Positions 44,442 to 55,381 of a stretch of 64,000 nt of DNA are shown one piece after another (the stretch's first letter is position 1; every line of letters starts with the position of its first letter). The DNA is from Scalesia atractyloides (Eukaryota; Streptophyta; Magnoliopsida; Asterales; Asteraceae), in the NCBI GenBank assembly GCA_947069175.1, contig CAMTDV010000027.1, positions 43,289,369 to 43,353,368 of the forward strand. Reading direction: 5' to 3'. The position numbers and the translations under genes were made by a program. The notes beneath the pieces are model-generated. The model was not told where the DNA came from and searched no databases. It saw only the letters and a list, made by a program, of their open reading frames with translations.

Positions 44442-45326
44442 TAGAACTTGTTGGTGACTTTGGAAAATGTGTCATTTTGGTCTACAAAAGTGCATTTTCT
44501 ATCAATGCGGATTTTTCTTAAAGGCCCATTAATAGTCACTATACCAAATGATATACAATCTGCATAGGTATCAATGACTATGCCATTATCTTCAGCCCTC
44601 TGTGATTGTGTCATCAAATATGTTCTCTGAAGCCCTCTACGGTGTCCCGAACAGCCCATATTTGTCGTTAAAATCGCGAAAAAAATTTCAATCTCCAAAT
44701 TTTTTCTAGACACCCGTCTCGTCGCCACGATCAAAAATGCCTTTTTAAGGCATTTTGGTTACTTTCGTACATACGAGGGTTACTTACCATCGTGCAAATA
44801 ATGGAGTTTTTCAGTGAAAAGATAGGACAGAATTTGCCAAGTTTGAGGGGGAAATTCAGTGATAAGTTTTAGAGAGGTCAGAATTTGCAAAAATGAGGGG
44901 GAATAAAAATTTCAGAGAATATATTGAAATTCTGGCTTTTTTGAAATTCGTGACATGCAACAGTATTCGGGTGGTTCCGACTTCATATTGTTTGGGGATG
45001 CATTTGATCTAGATTGGTTAGTTCGTGATCACAGGAAGTTCAAATTTTTTAGATTGTGACTAGATTGATGTCTTAGGGTTTGAGTCCCGGGACTTTGCCA
45101 AGCCGGTCAGCTAGCGTCAGGAGATGCATCAGTATTGTCGATACTTAAAAGATATCAGAGGGTATTCAAGATATTAGATACCCGAATGCTCGATGATAGT
45201 CTAAAGTGTCAGAATGGTTAATCTTCAAGCAGAGGAATTGTTTTTCGGACTAACCGTCGGGGAATGATGATGTTTGTTGATTAAGTTGTTGTTGGGTCTA
45301 ACTGAGAAGACTATATATCTGTTATC

Positions 45327-45665
45327 GTGACTGAAGAGGGAGAATGTGATTCTGATTGTGGAAAAATATTCTTAGATCTGAATGTGGTACCACATGATTT
45401 GTTATCCGATGAAGATTTCTTGATTAAAAAGATTACCGTTTTGTTGATCAATCATTCAGGAGTGTGCGTAAAAGTGATTAGGGAAAACGGATTTCAGATT
45501 TTCGTGGGTATTCACTTAGTTGAAGTTTATCAGTGTGATATTAGAAGTTTCCATCAATTGTCGGTTGGGTTTTTGAAGATTAAGAGATTCAGCTCACTTG
45601 CTAAAGCGTTAAATCAAAAACCGAACACAGATGTGGTTAAAGTCGAAACAGAGAAGCTACATTGA
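45327..45665 (+). CDS. unrecognised 112-aa ORF near the copia-4 3' end
   Basis: The frame is MTEEGECDSDCGK... with the motif FLDLNVVPHDLLSDED near residue 15 and a hydrophobic middle. I do not recognise it. It sits where the accessory ORF of copia-3 sits relative to the 3' LTR, and its motif DIRSFHQLS is faintly like DIRELMRFG there, so it may be the remnant of a related accessory ORF. It could also be chance. Confidence 0.3.
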   Translation: MTEEGECDSDCGKIFLDLNVVPHDLLSDEDFLIKKITVLLINHSGVCVKVIRENGFQIFVGIHLVEVYQCDIRSFHQLSVGFLKIKRFSSLAKALNQKPNTDVVKVETEKLH

Positions 45666-45911
45666 TTAATTTCGAGTTGATGATTATTCGTGAAGATTAT
45701 AGTTAAACAAATTAGAGGAGGTCAGGAACCGTACAAACAAAGACCTGAAGATTCATTCCAGGGGGAATTTGAGTATAATGAAGATAATGCAAGCCCGAAT
45801 CATCAATCAAGAGGGAATTATCTGAAGATTTCAAGATGCCTAATTGAAGTTGTAGAATATTCAAACACGGCTCTCATATTCAAGATCAAGATCAAGCTTC
45901 GACAGTGACGT

Positions 45912-45923
45912 ACAAGGGGAAAT
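45912..45923 (+). other. copia-4 polypurine tract
   Basis: ACAAGGGGAAAT directly precedes TGTTGGTACA of the LTR, as in copia-1. Confidence 0.7.
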
Positions 45924-46570
45924 TGTTGGTACATATTCCGTGTATCCGCCACTATGCGAATAGGCTAGATAGAGCGTGTGTTGAATATTGTATAGTTTAG
46001 ATACGAACACATGACTTAAGAGCGGATGAGGGAGGTGTGTAAAGGTTACTTCGTACGAAGTAGTTACTCCATACGAAGGTAGTTACTTCGTATGGAGGTA
46101 AACAAACACCTTCGTACGAAGGTAAACAAGCACCTTCATACGCAGGTAAGTACGTTTGTACAAAGGTAAATACTCTAGTCCGCGCGAGGGTAACATGCCT
46201 ATTTATAGTTTCGTGTGTTCATAGTTTGTTAAGTTTTGGAGTTCCTAGAGGGGAAATGCTCCGCTTGTAAAGATGTATACTCTTTTCGTATGAATGAATC
46301 ATTCGACTTCCACTTCTACATCTGTTTGACTTCTTCTTCTTGGAATCTTGAAGGGGCATGGCCCCATGCCGAGCAGGCGTGGCCCCGTGCTTGACTTTTG
46401 ATCCGTTATATTTGGTCTTGGGGTGAAGCTCGGAGGGTTGGCATAGTCTATCATCTTTCCTTCTTTTGTACTTCTGCTGGTTTTTGTCGTTAATTTATTC
46501 CTTTCGTACATTTAAGCTCTTCTAATCCTGAAAATCAAAAGTATACAAAGAAACACACTTTTTTCCAACA
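45924..46570 (+). repeat. copia-4 3' LTR (647 bp)
   Basis: It begins TGTTGGTACATATTCC and ends TTTTCCAACA, a perfect TGTTGG/CCAACA inverted end pair. The polypurine tract sets it as a 3' LTR. The 5' LTR is not in the window in recognisable form. A minus-strand frame at 46299-46511 lies within it and is not a gene. Confidence 0.7.
46045..46170. repeat. palindromic TTCGTACGAAG array in copia-4 LTR
   Basis: Six or seven variants of TACTTCGTACGAAGTA and CACCTTCGTACGAAGGTAA lie in tandem with short spacers. Confidence 0.8.
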
Positions 46571-46726
46571 TTAGTACTAAAAAGGGTTGATTTTATACCT
46601 TATTGATGAAATTTATATGTTGCATTTGGCGCATATTATTTATCTTCAAAACTTTTAAAACTTGTTTATCTACGCTTGGTTTGTTTGAACTATTGCAAAC
46701 CAAACCAAGCCACCAACAACATTACA

Positions 46727-47048
46727 TGTTGGATGGGTTGTGTTAAGGTTCAAATCAAGAAATCTTGAGGTTCATAAGCCTCCATTTCATACTTCCTAAG
46801 TCACCAAATAACTTCCAAGGAAAACAAAGTGAACAAACTACACCAAGTCTCTAACCATCATCATGTTGGAAGCACTCGTCTAGTTTAACTCACTTAGTTA
46901 TTTGGTGAATTAGATAAGTTAGTTTATGTTCTTTATATTGTATTCATGGCCATCCGAATCATCATTCTAGTGATTTGGTGCAATGGTGAACACCATAAGG
47001 TTAGTGGATCACCCTACCTCTAATACATGACATGCTTCACTATACCAT

Positions 47049-47092
<44 letters not shown>

Positions 47093-48138
47093 CCTAAAAC
47101 CAAAACATAATGTCAATCCAAAATCATGGTTGAATGTTATGTGTTAAATTTGATATTATATTGGGTTAGATTTCTCAATTCAGACTTCTAATGGGTGACT
47201 TAGTGCCCATGAAAAACACAACAAATCATGGTGTCCAACTGAGCGTCTAGACAATATATACTTTTATACTTATAAAATTCTGAATACATTCCGTCATCAA
47301 ACTCCGTAAACTCACACACCTTTGTTTCCCGTTTTAGGGTAACTTTCGTGCTCCAACCTTCAAACTCGTTCAACTCACTTTTGTGGAATATCTTCGAAAA
47401 TCGTGAGTATACTTGACCCATTTTATGCTTGAAATCACTTTGGGTTGTAACATATACCAATATTAAATTCACAATCACACATACTAATCTTATGCAAACA
47501 CTCAATCCTTAAACATGCTACTTGTATTACTACTTGTTTATACTTACTAAAATCACATTATGTATGCTATCTATCATTAAATTTGCAAACTTTTCTTAAC
47601 ATGTATAGCGCTATCGGAGTAGCGCACTACCCGTTGTGTGGTCATTGGGAAGTATTCAATCAATACGGTCTTATTCACTTCGGTGATAACATTACGCTAC
47701 TAGACACTTTGGTTTGATTTATAGTTGATGCATGCTAGTATGTTCATATAACTTAGTGTACAATTAACATGTTGATTTCAGACATTTTTACACTTATGCT
47801 ATGTAGACAAAACTTGTACGTTCACCAACCTTGTTGTGTTAACTAGTACTTTATATACTTTATATACATGTTGCAGGAAATTTATGTAGATGCACAAGAA
47901 ATCAACTTAGGGTGGAAATTAGAAACCCATCCGAATTTTGTTTATGTATTTCTTTTTGTGTTTAGTCATGTTGATTCCAAGCTGTTGTAATTTCTTTGTG
48001 AGATAATGTATCTTTGGAAGTCATGAAATGAAACGAAATTTAAAATCTTAAATTATTGTCACAGATAGTATGTTATGACGTTTTGAGCAATCTAGTTCGT
48101 CCCGGCACAATGTTTCCGATATCGGTTGGGGTGTGACA
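46727..48138 (+). repeat. gypsy-type LTR-F (about 1.4 kb)
   Basis: It runs from TGTTGGATGGG to CGGTTGGGGTGTGACA and is the inverse of LTR-D and LTR-E, with many substitutions and a TA microsatellite near 47055-47088. No primer site follows, so it is probably a solo LTR. Its start is placed by alignment to LTR-E and could move by some bases. The short stretch 46571-46726 before it is unassigned. Confidence 0.65.
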
Positions 48139-49989
48139 AAAAACATACAAAAGCTGAATTTATCTGAAACATAGTAGTGTAGAATAGACCGAAAGCTAGT
48201 AAATTCAATTCGCATTTAGAACCACCAAAGTTAGAGCATTTAAATAATAGTTTATTTATTTCGACTAATCCATTTTATATATACTTTTAATTATATATAC
48301 ATTTTATAATTTAAAAGATCAGGTAAATTATATATATATATATATATACTTCTAAAGGATTCAGATTAAGAGAAAACTCATACGAGTTGTGAGAACTTAG
48401 AGAACCCAATCTTCCTCTACGAGTTTTGCCCCCATTTTTTGCCCACCCCCAGATTAAAAGGTTACAAAGACGGCTGTAAAAAAAAGAAAAAAAAATGTGA
48501 AGTGATGTTTTTCAACTCTTTAAAACAGTTGTAAAAAGCTGACGACATCACCATGACATAAGCTTTTACAACATTTATGGCTGGTGGAAATTAATAAAAT
48601 TATATTTTTTTGAAAAATTTGTTTTTTTTAAATTTTGATAAAAAAGTTTTTTTAAAAAGAACCTTTCACTAAAGATAGTTCTTTAAGTTCTCATAGCTTG
48701 TTGTAGAAGATTTTTATTTTAACCTGTCCCTACTTCTAATTATCAACATCTACAGGCTTTTGGTCTGTGTACAACCTGCATAACCTTTTTTTTGTTCAGG
48801 TTAGACTTGTACGTGTTGTTGCTTACATGTAAGTTGTGGTATTGTTAACACGTGTCCTCTAACATGTTCTTTGTGTTCTATAAAACCTCCTCTGCTTCGA
48901 TTCACTTCATTGCATGTTCTTCAGACTTTCAACTCCGATTTGTAAGCGATTCACCTATCTTGATTTTTTTTTTTCAAATCTCCGCTGGTAATTTATTTTG
49001 TTTTCTTATTTGTGACAGGTATTGGGGATTGAATCTCTTCGCAACTTCTTAGATCTGGTATGCATAATTCAGATTTGTTTTGATTTTATTGTTCATTTGT
49101 TTTTAGACTGGTTTCATTTATATTTGCTTCGAATGAATGTTGGGTTGTTGGAATTTGCTTCCTCTTTTTGATTGTCGTTGTTTGGCATAACTTGTGCTTT
49201 ATGTTTTTCATGTGCAAGCCTCCGGTTCTTTCACTTGACCGTTTTCTCAATTGAAGGTTCAAAATTTCAGTTTGATGAAGACAATGATTATAGGAGGCAA
49301 TGGAAGTGGACCCAACGAACTGCTTGAAACTCCCGCTCATCCGTTTCCTCTTCTTCGCGATGGCCCCTGCTGTTCATTTTCGTTTTGTTGTTGTTCATTT
49401 TTGTTCTTGCTTTCTATATTGTTGGAGGTTGATTGTAATTGAATGTTTTCTGATGCATGAGAGTTAAAGTGTCTGTATTTTGCCTTTTGTGGATTGTGTT
49501 AGAAGCTGCTTGTTTTTTCAGACATTGTTCAGGAACCACGTCTATAGACTATAGTATAGACAGACAGCTGTAGCAATGGACCAAATAATCTGCGGCTGCT
49601 TGTTTTTAACTTCTTAGTTTGCTAAAATAAACTGAAACTATATATATATATTATATATCTTATACAAAAAAACAACTTAACGTTGCCAATAACCCCTTCT
49701 TTTCTGTCTGCTTTTGACACCGCTTTTTCCGCTTAAAATCAATAGCCGTTTCATATTTAACGCCACCGGCCAACAATCACGTCTATAATCTCCGTTTTCC
49801 GACTGAAAAGAATTGATTCAACTTAGGCTTATGGGCTGTTGAAAATTGTATGTACTTGTAGTATGTAATTATCAAGAATTTCAAAATTTCAAAATTAAGA
49901 GAAAGAAAAAAAGATGAACAGTGGAGTGGCAGTATTGTTTGAGGGTTTTTCGAGAGGAAGAAGCAAGAAAAGTAGATGAAAAGGAAGGT
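48139..49989. other. unassigned intergenic stretch
   Basis: It holds a TA microsatellite near 48330-48350 and a 12-13-bp inverted repeat at 48528-48572 (GTTGTAAAAAGCT / AGCTTTTACAAC). A promoter-like stretch has a TATA-like TCTATAAAACC near 48878. T-rich sequence with GT/AG pairs around 49000 looks like the 5' leader of a gene with an intron, but no conserved protein follows. The short frames at 48852, 49086 and 49251 are not supported. Confidence 0.35.
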
Positions 49990-50225
49990 ATTTATTCATT
50001 TTACCTTCAAATCCATTCAACTTTAACAAATTAATCAAATACACACCTGTCATTTTACCTTCAAAGCCATTTAATTTCAACAAATTAATCAGTTACACAC
50101 CTATCGTGAAACGATTGTACCGTCAAAATCCTTTCAGTTTCAACAAAAATCATAACAAATTAATCAAATACACACTTGTTCGTGAAACAACAAATTAATC
50201 GAATACACACTTGTTCGTGAAACCA
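49990..50225. repeat. degenerate tandem repeat
   Basis: About five copies of a unit containing AACAAATTAATCAAATACAC, in part followed by TTGTTCGTGAAAC, lie in tandem with a spacing of about 40-60 bases. Confidence 0.6.
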
Positions 50226-50498
50226 TTGAGGCGGCTGATGGCGGTGAGGAGGCCGGGCGACGAAAGGAGACGTGGAGAGGAGAAAGGTGGCGGCTGGGAG
50301 AGGTGAGGAGGCCGACGGAGGGTGTCGCCGGAGTGGTAGGTGGCGTCTGAGAGAGGAGTTTAGGGTTTTGATGAAAAGTTTTGTACTGTGTTTAGAGAAA
50401 GAACATGTAAAGAAGAGGTTAGAAGAGAGTATATCACATCTGCACCAAAAAGTGGTCTTGCCTTTTTTTAATTCTTTTTTAATGAAATGTCTAAACAT
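50226..50498 (-). other. possible gene-start fragment, weak
   Basis: The minus strand reads AAAACCCTAAACTCC followed by CG-rich, Pro/Ser/Arg-coding sequence, which resembles the 5' end of a plant gene. No domain, continuation or splice pattern confirms this, so it may be a captured fragment. Confidence 0.2.
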
Positions 50499-51128
50499 TT
50501 TGTGTGCGCAAACAAAAACAAAAGAGGTCAGGAAGAGCTTTTATGAAAAAACAAAAACCATCTTACTGTATGTACGCAAGGGTTTAACATATTTTTGACT
50601 TTCTCTTGACAAAATTAAAAAAAATCAGATTGTCAATGTGGTAAGATAAGATTAGTCTCATATTCTCATGTTTGGTTGTTTTCCTTATTACCCTTCATTG
50701 CCAAGGGTTTTATGTGTTGTAGTCAATATTCTTCCAACGGTTTACAATCTGATGTGGGGTATATTCATTGATGGTTTTATTTGAAAGAATTAAAAAGAAC
50801 ATTGTAAGTGAGAGTTAGACCACACAGTGGGGCATGGATGAGCGACGTTTTTGTCTTTCCACGGCACGCACCACACCCTCCCTGATGTTGTAGACAACGT
50901 TGATGGTTGTGTTGAAGATAAGTGCTCGTCGACGTACCGTTGACTGATTGGGGTGACTACTAGTCGTTGTACCCCAACGACATTATTTAAAAAAATAGAT
51001 TTTTTTTTTCAAAAAATTATTTCACCCCAACTATATAAAAAAATTTACCATTTTCACCTCACTCTCTTTTACCCAACTCATTCTTAACCTTCATTTGTAT
51101 AAAATCTCTAAACCTTTTATAAAAAATA
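50499..51128. other. unassigned stretch before Harbinger-like ORF
   Basis: It has low-complexity, A/T-rich flanks and a GC-richer middle near 50815-50980. No frame is supported. It may contain the 5' end of the DNA transposon described next, but I cannot define a terminal repeat. Confidence 0.25.
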
Positions 51129-52279
51129 ATGCATCTACACAACCGTAACTTTGATCCAAACAACTCCTATGGTTTCAGCGAAGTACGGAACACCACTTCG
51201 CCTCTAGGGTCTCAACCAAACCAACCACGTTTACCGATCCGAACATATTGGCATACGGTCATCTTCTTGCAAACCTACCTTTTATGTTTTAACAACCGCT
51301 CACTCCTCTATCCCAAACTCCCCCTACACCCGAGTCCGTACCGGAAACTCAGCCTACACCACCCGAATCCTCTACGCAAAAAAAACTAAACCATAAAAAG
51401 AAAACCAAGTCCGAGAAGGAAAAAGCAAAAGAGGATCGTCGTGTATATCCGTGGACAAACAACGGAGAGGTGGTGTTGACGAAAGCTTGGCTTTCGATTT
51501 CGGAGCATTCGGTTATAGGTATATTTTTATTATATTTATTGTAAAAAATATATTTCATATCTATAATATATTTTTAATAAGTATCAACCAACATAGTGAC
51601 AATTTTTGGAACCGAATTAACGAGTTTTATCACAACACTTTGGGACGAGATTTCTATCGGAAAAAATAGTCTCTCGTCTAAGTGACGTGAAATAAATAAT
51701 GCCATGACCACTTTCAACGACCACTACAACAACCTAAAGACACTCCAAAATGTGGCGAAACAGACACCGACTTGTTAACGCGTGTGATGTCCTTGTATTC
51801 AAAAGGAAAAAAAAGGGCCACTTTTAAATTTATTAATTGTTGGCACATTGCAAAAAACTCACCAAAATGGGCACGAGTACTTTTAGCATGACAATCGTCC
51901 TCCAAAATGTCCAAAAGTTGTTCCTCCACTAGTCGCTCGAATGCTTGTACCGACTTTGAGATTAACTTAAGCGAGGATGATCTTGAAGCCGAACGGCCAC
52001 CGGGAAGAGATAAATCAAAAAAGCGGGCCCAAAAATCATACACTACGAGTGATGAAAAAACTCCCCTTTGGCCGGCATCGAAGAACAAATTGTCGCATTC
52101 AATAACCTCCAACAAAAAAGAAGCACTCAAAAAAAATAAAGGCTTTTAGCCTTTACGAAGAAAAGCAAAAACGAACGGATATAAAATTACTTGCTATAAA
52201 GATCGATCACCTTGGAGGGGAAGAGCGGGAAATGTACGAGAAACTAAATAAAGAAATAATGGATAAATATCGTGCTTAG
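51129..52279 (+). pseudogene. PIF/Harbinger-type ORF1 (Myb/SANT-like) pseudogene
   Basis: In PIF/Harbinger elements ORF1 is a DNA-binding helper of the transposase. Pieces in shifting frames give the pattern of that family: a Lys-rich lead-in near 51390, VVLTKAWLSISEHSVIG near 51472, FWNRINEFYHNTLGRDF near 51610, and a C-terminal EREMYEKLNKEIMDKYRA ending at the stop near 52279. The last is typical of the NAM-associated C-terminal domain of these proteins. Several stops and shifts break it, and no transposase ORF2 is seen nearby. A diverged host paralogue of the same fold is possible, but the decay argues for a dead transposon. Confidence 0.6.
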
Positions 52280-52370
52280 TTTCGGTTTTTTTTTATGATT
52301 CGTTTTTTTAGTTTAGGTTAGGTAATCGTTGTTTTAGTTATGTAATCGTTTTTTAAGTTATGTAATTATT

Positions 52371-53469
52371 TTTTTTTGTTTCTGTGGTGTGTCAAAAATC
52401 ACTATGTCAGTCCATTAATTTAAAAATTATCATTTCAGTCCCTGTGGTTTCACTCACTTAACATTGTCTATTTATTCTGTTAAGTTTTGATGAAATGACT
52501 AAATTGCCCCTGCAAAACTTCTTTCCCCCACCCCATTTTTCTGGTCATCTTCTCCGACGAACCCATGTTTTCAATTATTTTAGGCTGAACTTTATTTTTT
52601 GGTAGAACCTTGCCCTTTCCTATATGAAGGGCCAATTTAAACCTTAAGGATTATGAGTGTTGAACATTTTATACTTGACCAATGCACTACCCTTTTAGAG
52701 AAAAGTAAACAACAGATAGGTTCCTGGACTATAATTTTCTTTCAGTAGTTGTTACAAGTAAATATAGCCTTTCAAGGTAATACATTCCAAAAGAAGGGAT
52801 ATCAAGCATGAGGTACATATTCACAGAAGAGGAGACATGTTTGTGTGTTTATGTCAATGAAAATAAATTTCTGAGTGTAATGTAAATAACTGAGAAAAAG
52901 GTCCACATTACTAACAAGACTTTTATCTCCTTAACATAAACATCTTGATCATCTGATTGAAACAATAAGCCGTGAATTCAACCAACAACTTCACCTGCAA
53001 TCTGATGAACATTCTCCTTCAAAGTTATTGCCAAATGCAGAGGTTCATGAGAATATAGAAGAAAATGAAGATGACGATAATGATGATGATTTTACATTCA
53101 TGTTCGTAGGGGGCATTTGGTGAAGATGTAGGTGGTGTTTGGTCGGAGTGGTGGTGAACAATGGTGAGGATCAATGGTGGTGTTTGGTGATGTAACTTGA
53201 AAACACAGCAATCTCCAGAATTTTCAAACTCAAAATAACATGGGGTGGCCGGAGAAGATGACCGGAAAAACGCAGGGTCGCTGGAGAAGATGACCGGAAA
53301 AATATGGGATGGCCTGAGAAGATGACCGGAAAAATGGGGTGGGGGGTAAGAAGTTTTGTAGGGGCAACGAAATAAATAGACAGTGTTAAGTGAGTGGTAT
53401 GAAATAGTATAGAAAGTGAAATTAAAGGGACTGAAATAATGATTTTTGACAAACCACGGGAACAAAAAC
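52371..53469. mobile_element. MULE-like foldback element with long inverted ends
   Basis: The first ~150 bases (CTGTGGTGTGTCAAAAATCA near the start) are repeated in inverse at the right end (53320-53469), including CACTTAACA and GCCCCTGCAAAACTTCTT-like blocks. Direct 9-bp flanks, GTAATTATT (52362-52370) and GTAATTAAC (53470-53478), match at seven of nine bases, as expected of Mutator-like insertion. No transposase is present. A ~30-bp repeat (GAGAAGATGACCGGAAAAA) occurs three times at 53240-53340. Frames inside it are translations of these repeats. Confidence 0.6.
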
Positions 53470-53478
53470 GTAATTAAC

Positions 53479-54176
53479 TCTTTTTTTATTATTGTTAATT
53501 ATTATATTACTAATAATGCTATTTTAAAAATAATTAATAGATAATATATAATTATCAAATAATAGTAATAATAATAATAATAATAATAATATTTACATGT
53601 ATATGCCATGTGTCGGATAACGCCTCTCTTCCACACCCCCTTTTTCCACCACGCCACTTTTTACGCGTGTTTACGTGTCGTTCATATGTTGCATAACGCC
53701 CATTTTTCAAACTCCTCCACACCATGTGGTCTTACATTGCTTGAGTTGACAGCTCAAGTTTCTAAAAATCTTTCAAATATGGATAAAAGGGTCATTTCTA
53801 AAATGCCTAAAGTTGTGAAAAGCTCAGCAAAAGGCATTGCATTGTTTGGTAGATAAAGATTACATGTCGCATTCCTTTTAAGAAAGAACCCACTCATCAA
53901 AGCAATTGGACTAAGAGTTGTCATAACCAAGTCTACTTTAATGACTTACCCCTATGGTGCCTCTGGTCACGCTAACCTTAATGAATCACAGATATTTTCC
54001 GGCATATAATAAATGTTGTAGAGTATAGAATCCAACATGGTTGAATGCCAAACAAGATATTAACAGCATAGCAATGTGGAAAAGTCACAAACATATTTGG
54101 TTTATTCAGTAGCAGTAAATCCCTATTCCCATGAATTAAGACACTATGCTCCATGTATTTGACCTCTAAAAAATAT
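53479..54176. other. microsatellite and unassigned spacer
   Basis: A (TAA)n run lies at about 53563-53592. The frame at 53608-53856 has no recognisable domain. The last five bases, AATAT, form the left target site of copia-3. Confidence 0.35.
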
Positions 54177-54514
54177 TATAAGGGCATGTACTTATAGGTT
54201 TACGTTTGTCTTGTATTTACTAGTCTTGATTTGGTTTAGAGGTTCGTGGGCTTGGTTGATGTTACATATATGCGAATAGGGGTTTGGGCTTGGACCAGTT
54301 ATATTAGGTCATCCTATATGTTCTAAATAGGATACACCTAGGTCTTTTTTTGGTTGTTGGTTGTTTTGCTAAACTCGTTACGTGTACCAGACGATTCCTA
54401 GTAATCGTGTGCACTAGATCATTAATACAATCGACTTTGCTCTTTATTCTTCTACATCTTTCTTGTTTTTCCGCGACTTGAATAGGCGTTTGTGATATCC
54501 GATTGTGGTTTACA
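54177..54514 (+). repeat. copia-3 5' LTR (338 bp)
   Basis: It begins TATAAGGGCATG (TG changed to TA) and ends GTGGTTTACA. It matches 61919-62264 closely. Confidence 0.85.
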
Positions 54515-54516
54515 AT

Positions 54517-54528
54517 TGGTATCAAAGC
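54517..54528 (+). other. copia-3 primer-binding site, one mismatch
   Basis: TGGTATCAAAGC differs from the initiator-Met complement at one base. Confidence 0.8.
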
Positions 54529-55381
54529 CTAAGAAGTCTTTTGAAGGCTCGGTTTAATCGGATATTACTTAAAGAACAAGCAGATTCGAAGAATAATTAA
54601 GAACATCAAGAACAGTTAAGATTTCGTATTTTGATCTGTTTTGGATAGAAAATTTTGTGTTTGCATGTTTCTAGGGATTATTGGTGGAAAGGATCTCAGA
54701 AATTGAATTTCGAAATCATTTCTTAATTATCGGATTTGATGGTTAGTTTCTATACAAGGCAACTTGGAGAGTGCTACTTGGAGTGTGCTACCTCGAGTGT
54801 GTGACCTAAAGTGCACAGCTGTGTATGAGATCAAAAGTGTGCGAGTTGAGGTGTGCGACCTGGAGTGTACGACCCAGATTTGTAGTGTGCAACAAGGCCC
54901 AATTAACAGTGTGCGACCCAACTTGTGTGTATGGCCCAAGTTATCTGGTGTGCGGTCCAACTAACAATGTGCGATCGAACATTCTGTGTGCGGTCTAAAC
55001 CTCAAGTGTGCGGCCCAAACAAAACTGTGTGGCCCAATTTGGAGTGTACGGTTTCATTGTGTACGACCTAAACTTTAGTGTGCGAGTGTGCGCAAAGGTG
55101 GAACTTCAACCAGTTGACGTGTTCGGTTTTAAACGCATTTAAGTGTAGAATTTGATCTGCAAACAATCTCCGCAAACCGACTGCACGGTTAGACTTGTGT
55201 GATTTTTAGGGCAAAAAAAAGGTTTTGGACATTATATATCATTGGACTCGAAATTTTGAGACGAGTTTAACAATACGTTTTGATAAAAAAAAACAGTTTT
55301 CGGGTAGTTTCCGACCGTTTTTAACATTCTGGTTACGGTGAAACTGACATTTCTGGGGGATCACAGTTTAGCAACTTAGAA
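54529..55381 (+). other. copia-3 leader with GTGTGCGACC repeats
   Basis: From about 54764 to 55100 some fifteen degenerate copies of GTGTGCGACCCA-like units occur every 15-30 bases. Frames on both strands (54764-54964 and 54727-54960) are products of the repeat. No N-terminal Gag domain is recognisable before 55382. Confidence 0.65.

Larger units (their letters stand above)
44442..45923 (+). other. 3' interior of copia-4, mostly non-coding
   Basis: It is joined at its right end to a polypurine tract and LTR. It holds the short frame at 45327-45665 and no gag or pol. An unrecognised minus-strand frame at 44360-44734 (motif GPLRKIRIDRKCTFVDQ) crosses the LTR-E boundary, so its C-terminal third is translated LTR. 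The left limit of this element is not visible. Confidence 0.45.

Noticed and set aside
46299..46511. 70-aa minus-strand ORF
   Set aside because: It lies wholly inside the copia-4 LTR, antisense to it, and has no recognisable domain.
50160..50498. Host gene on the minus strand
   Set aside because: The sequence looks like a gene start, but no continuation, splice pattern or domain supports a gene; kept only as a weak feature.
53025..53465. Two overlapping minus-strand ORFs of 146 and 93 aa
   Set aside because: They translate the inverted end and internal repeats of the foldback element.
53563..53592. CRISPR-like or structured repeat
   Set aside because: It is a simple TAA microsatellite; no spaced direct repeats are present.
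54727..54964. Cys/Val-rich ORFs on both strands
   Set aside because: Both are products of the GTGTGCGACC repeat array in the copia-3 leader.
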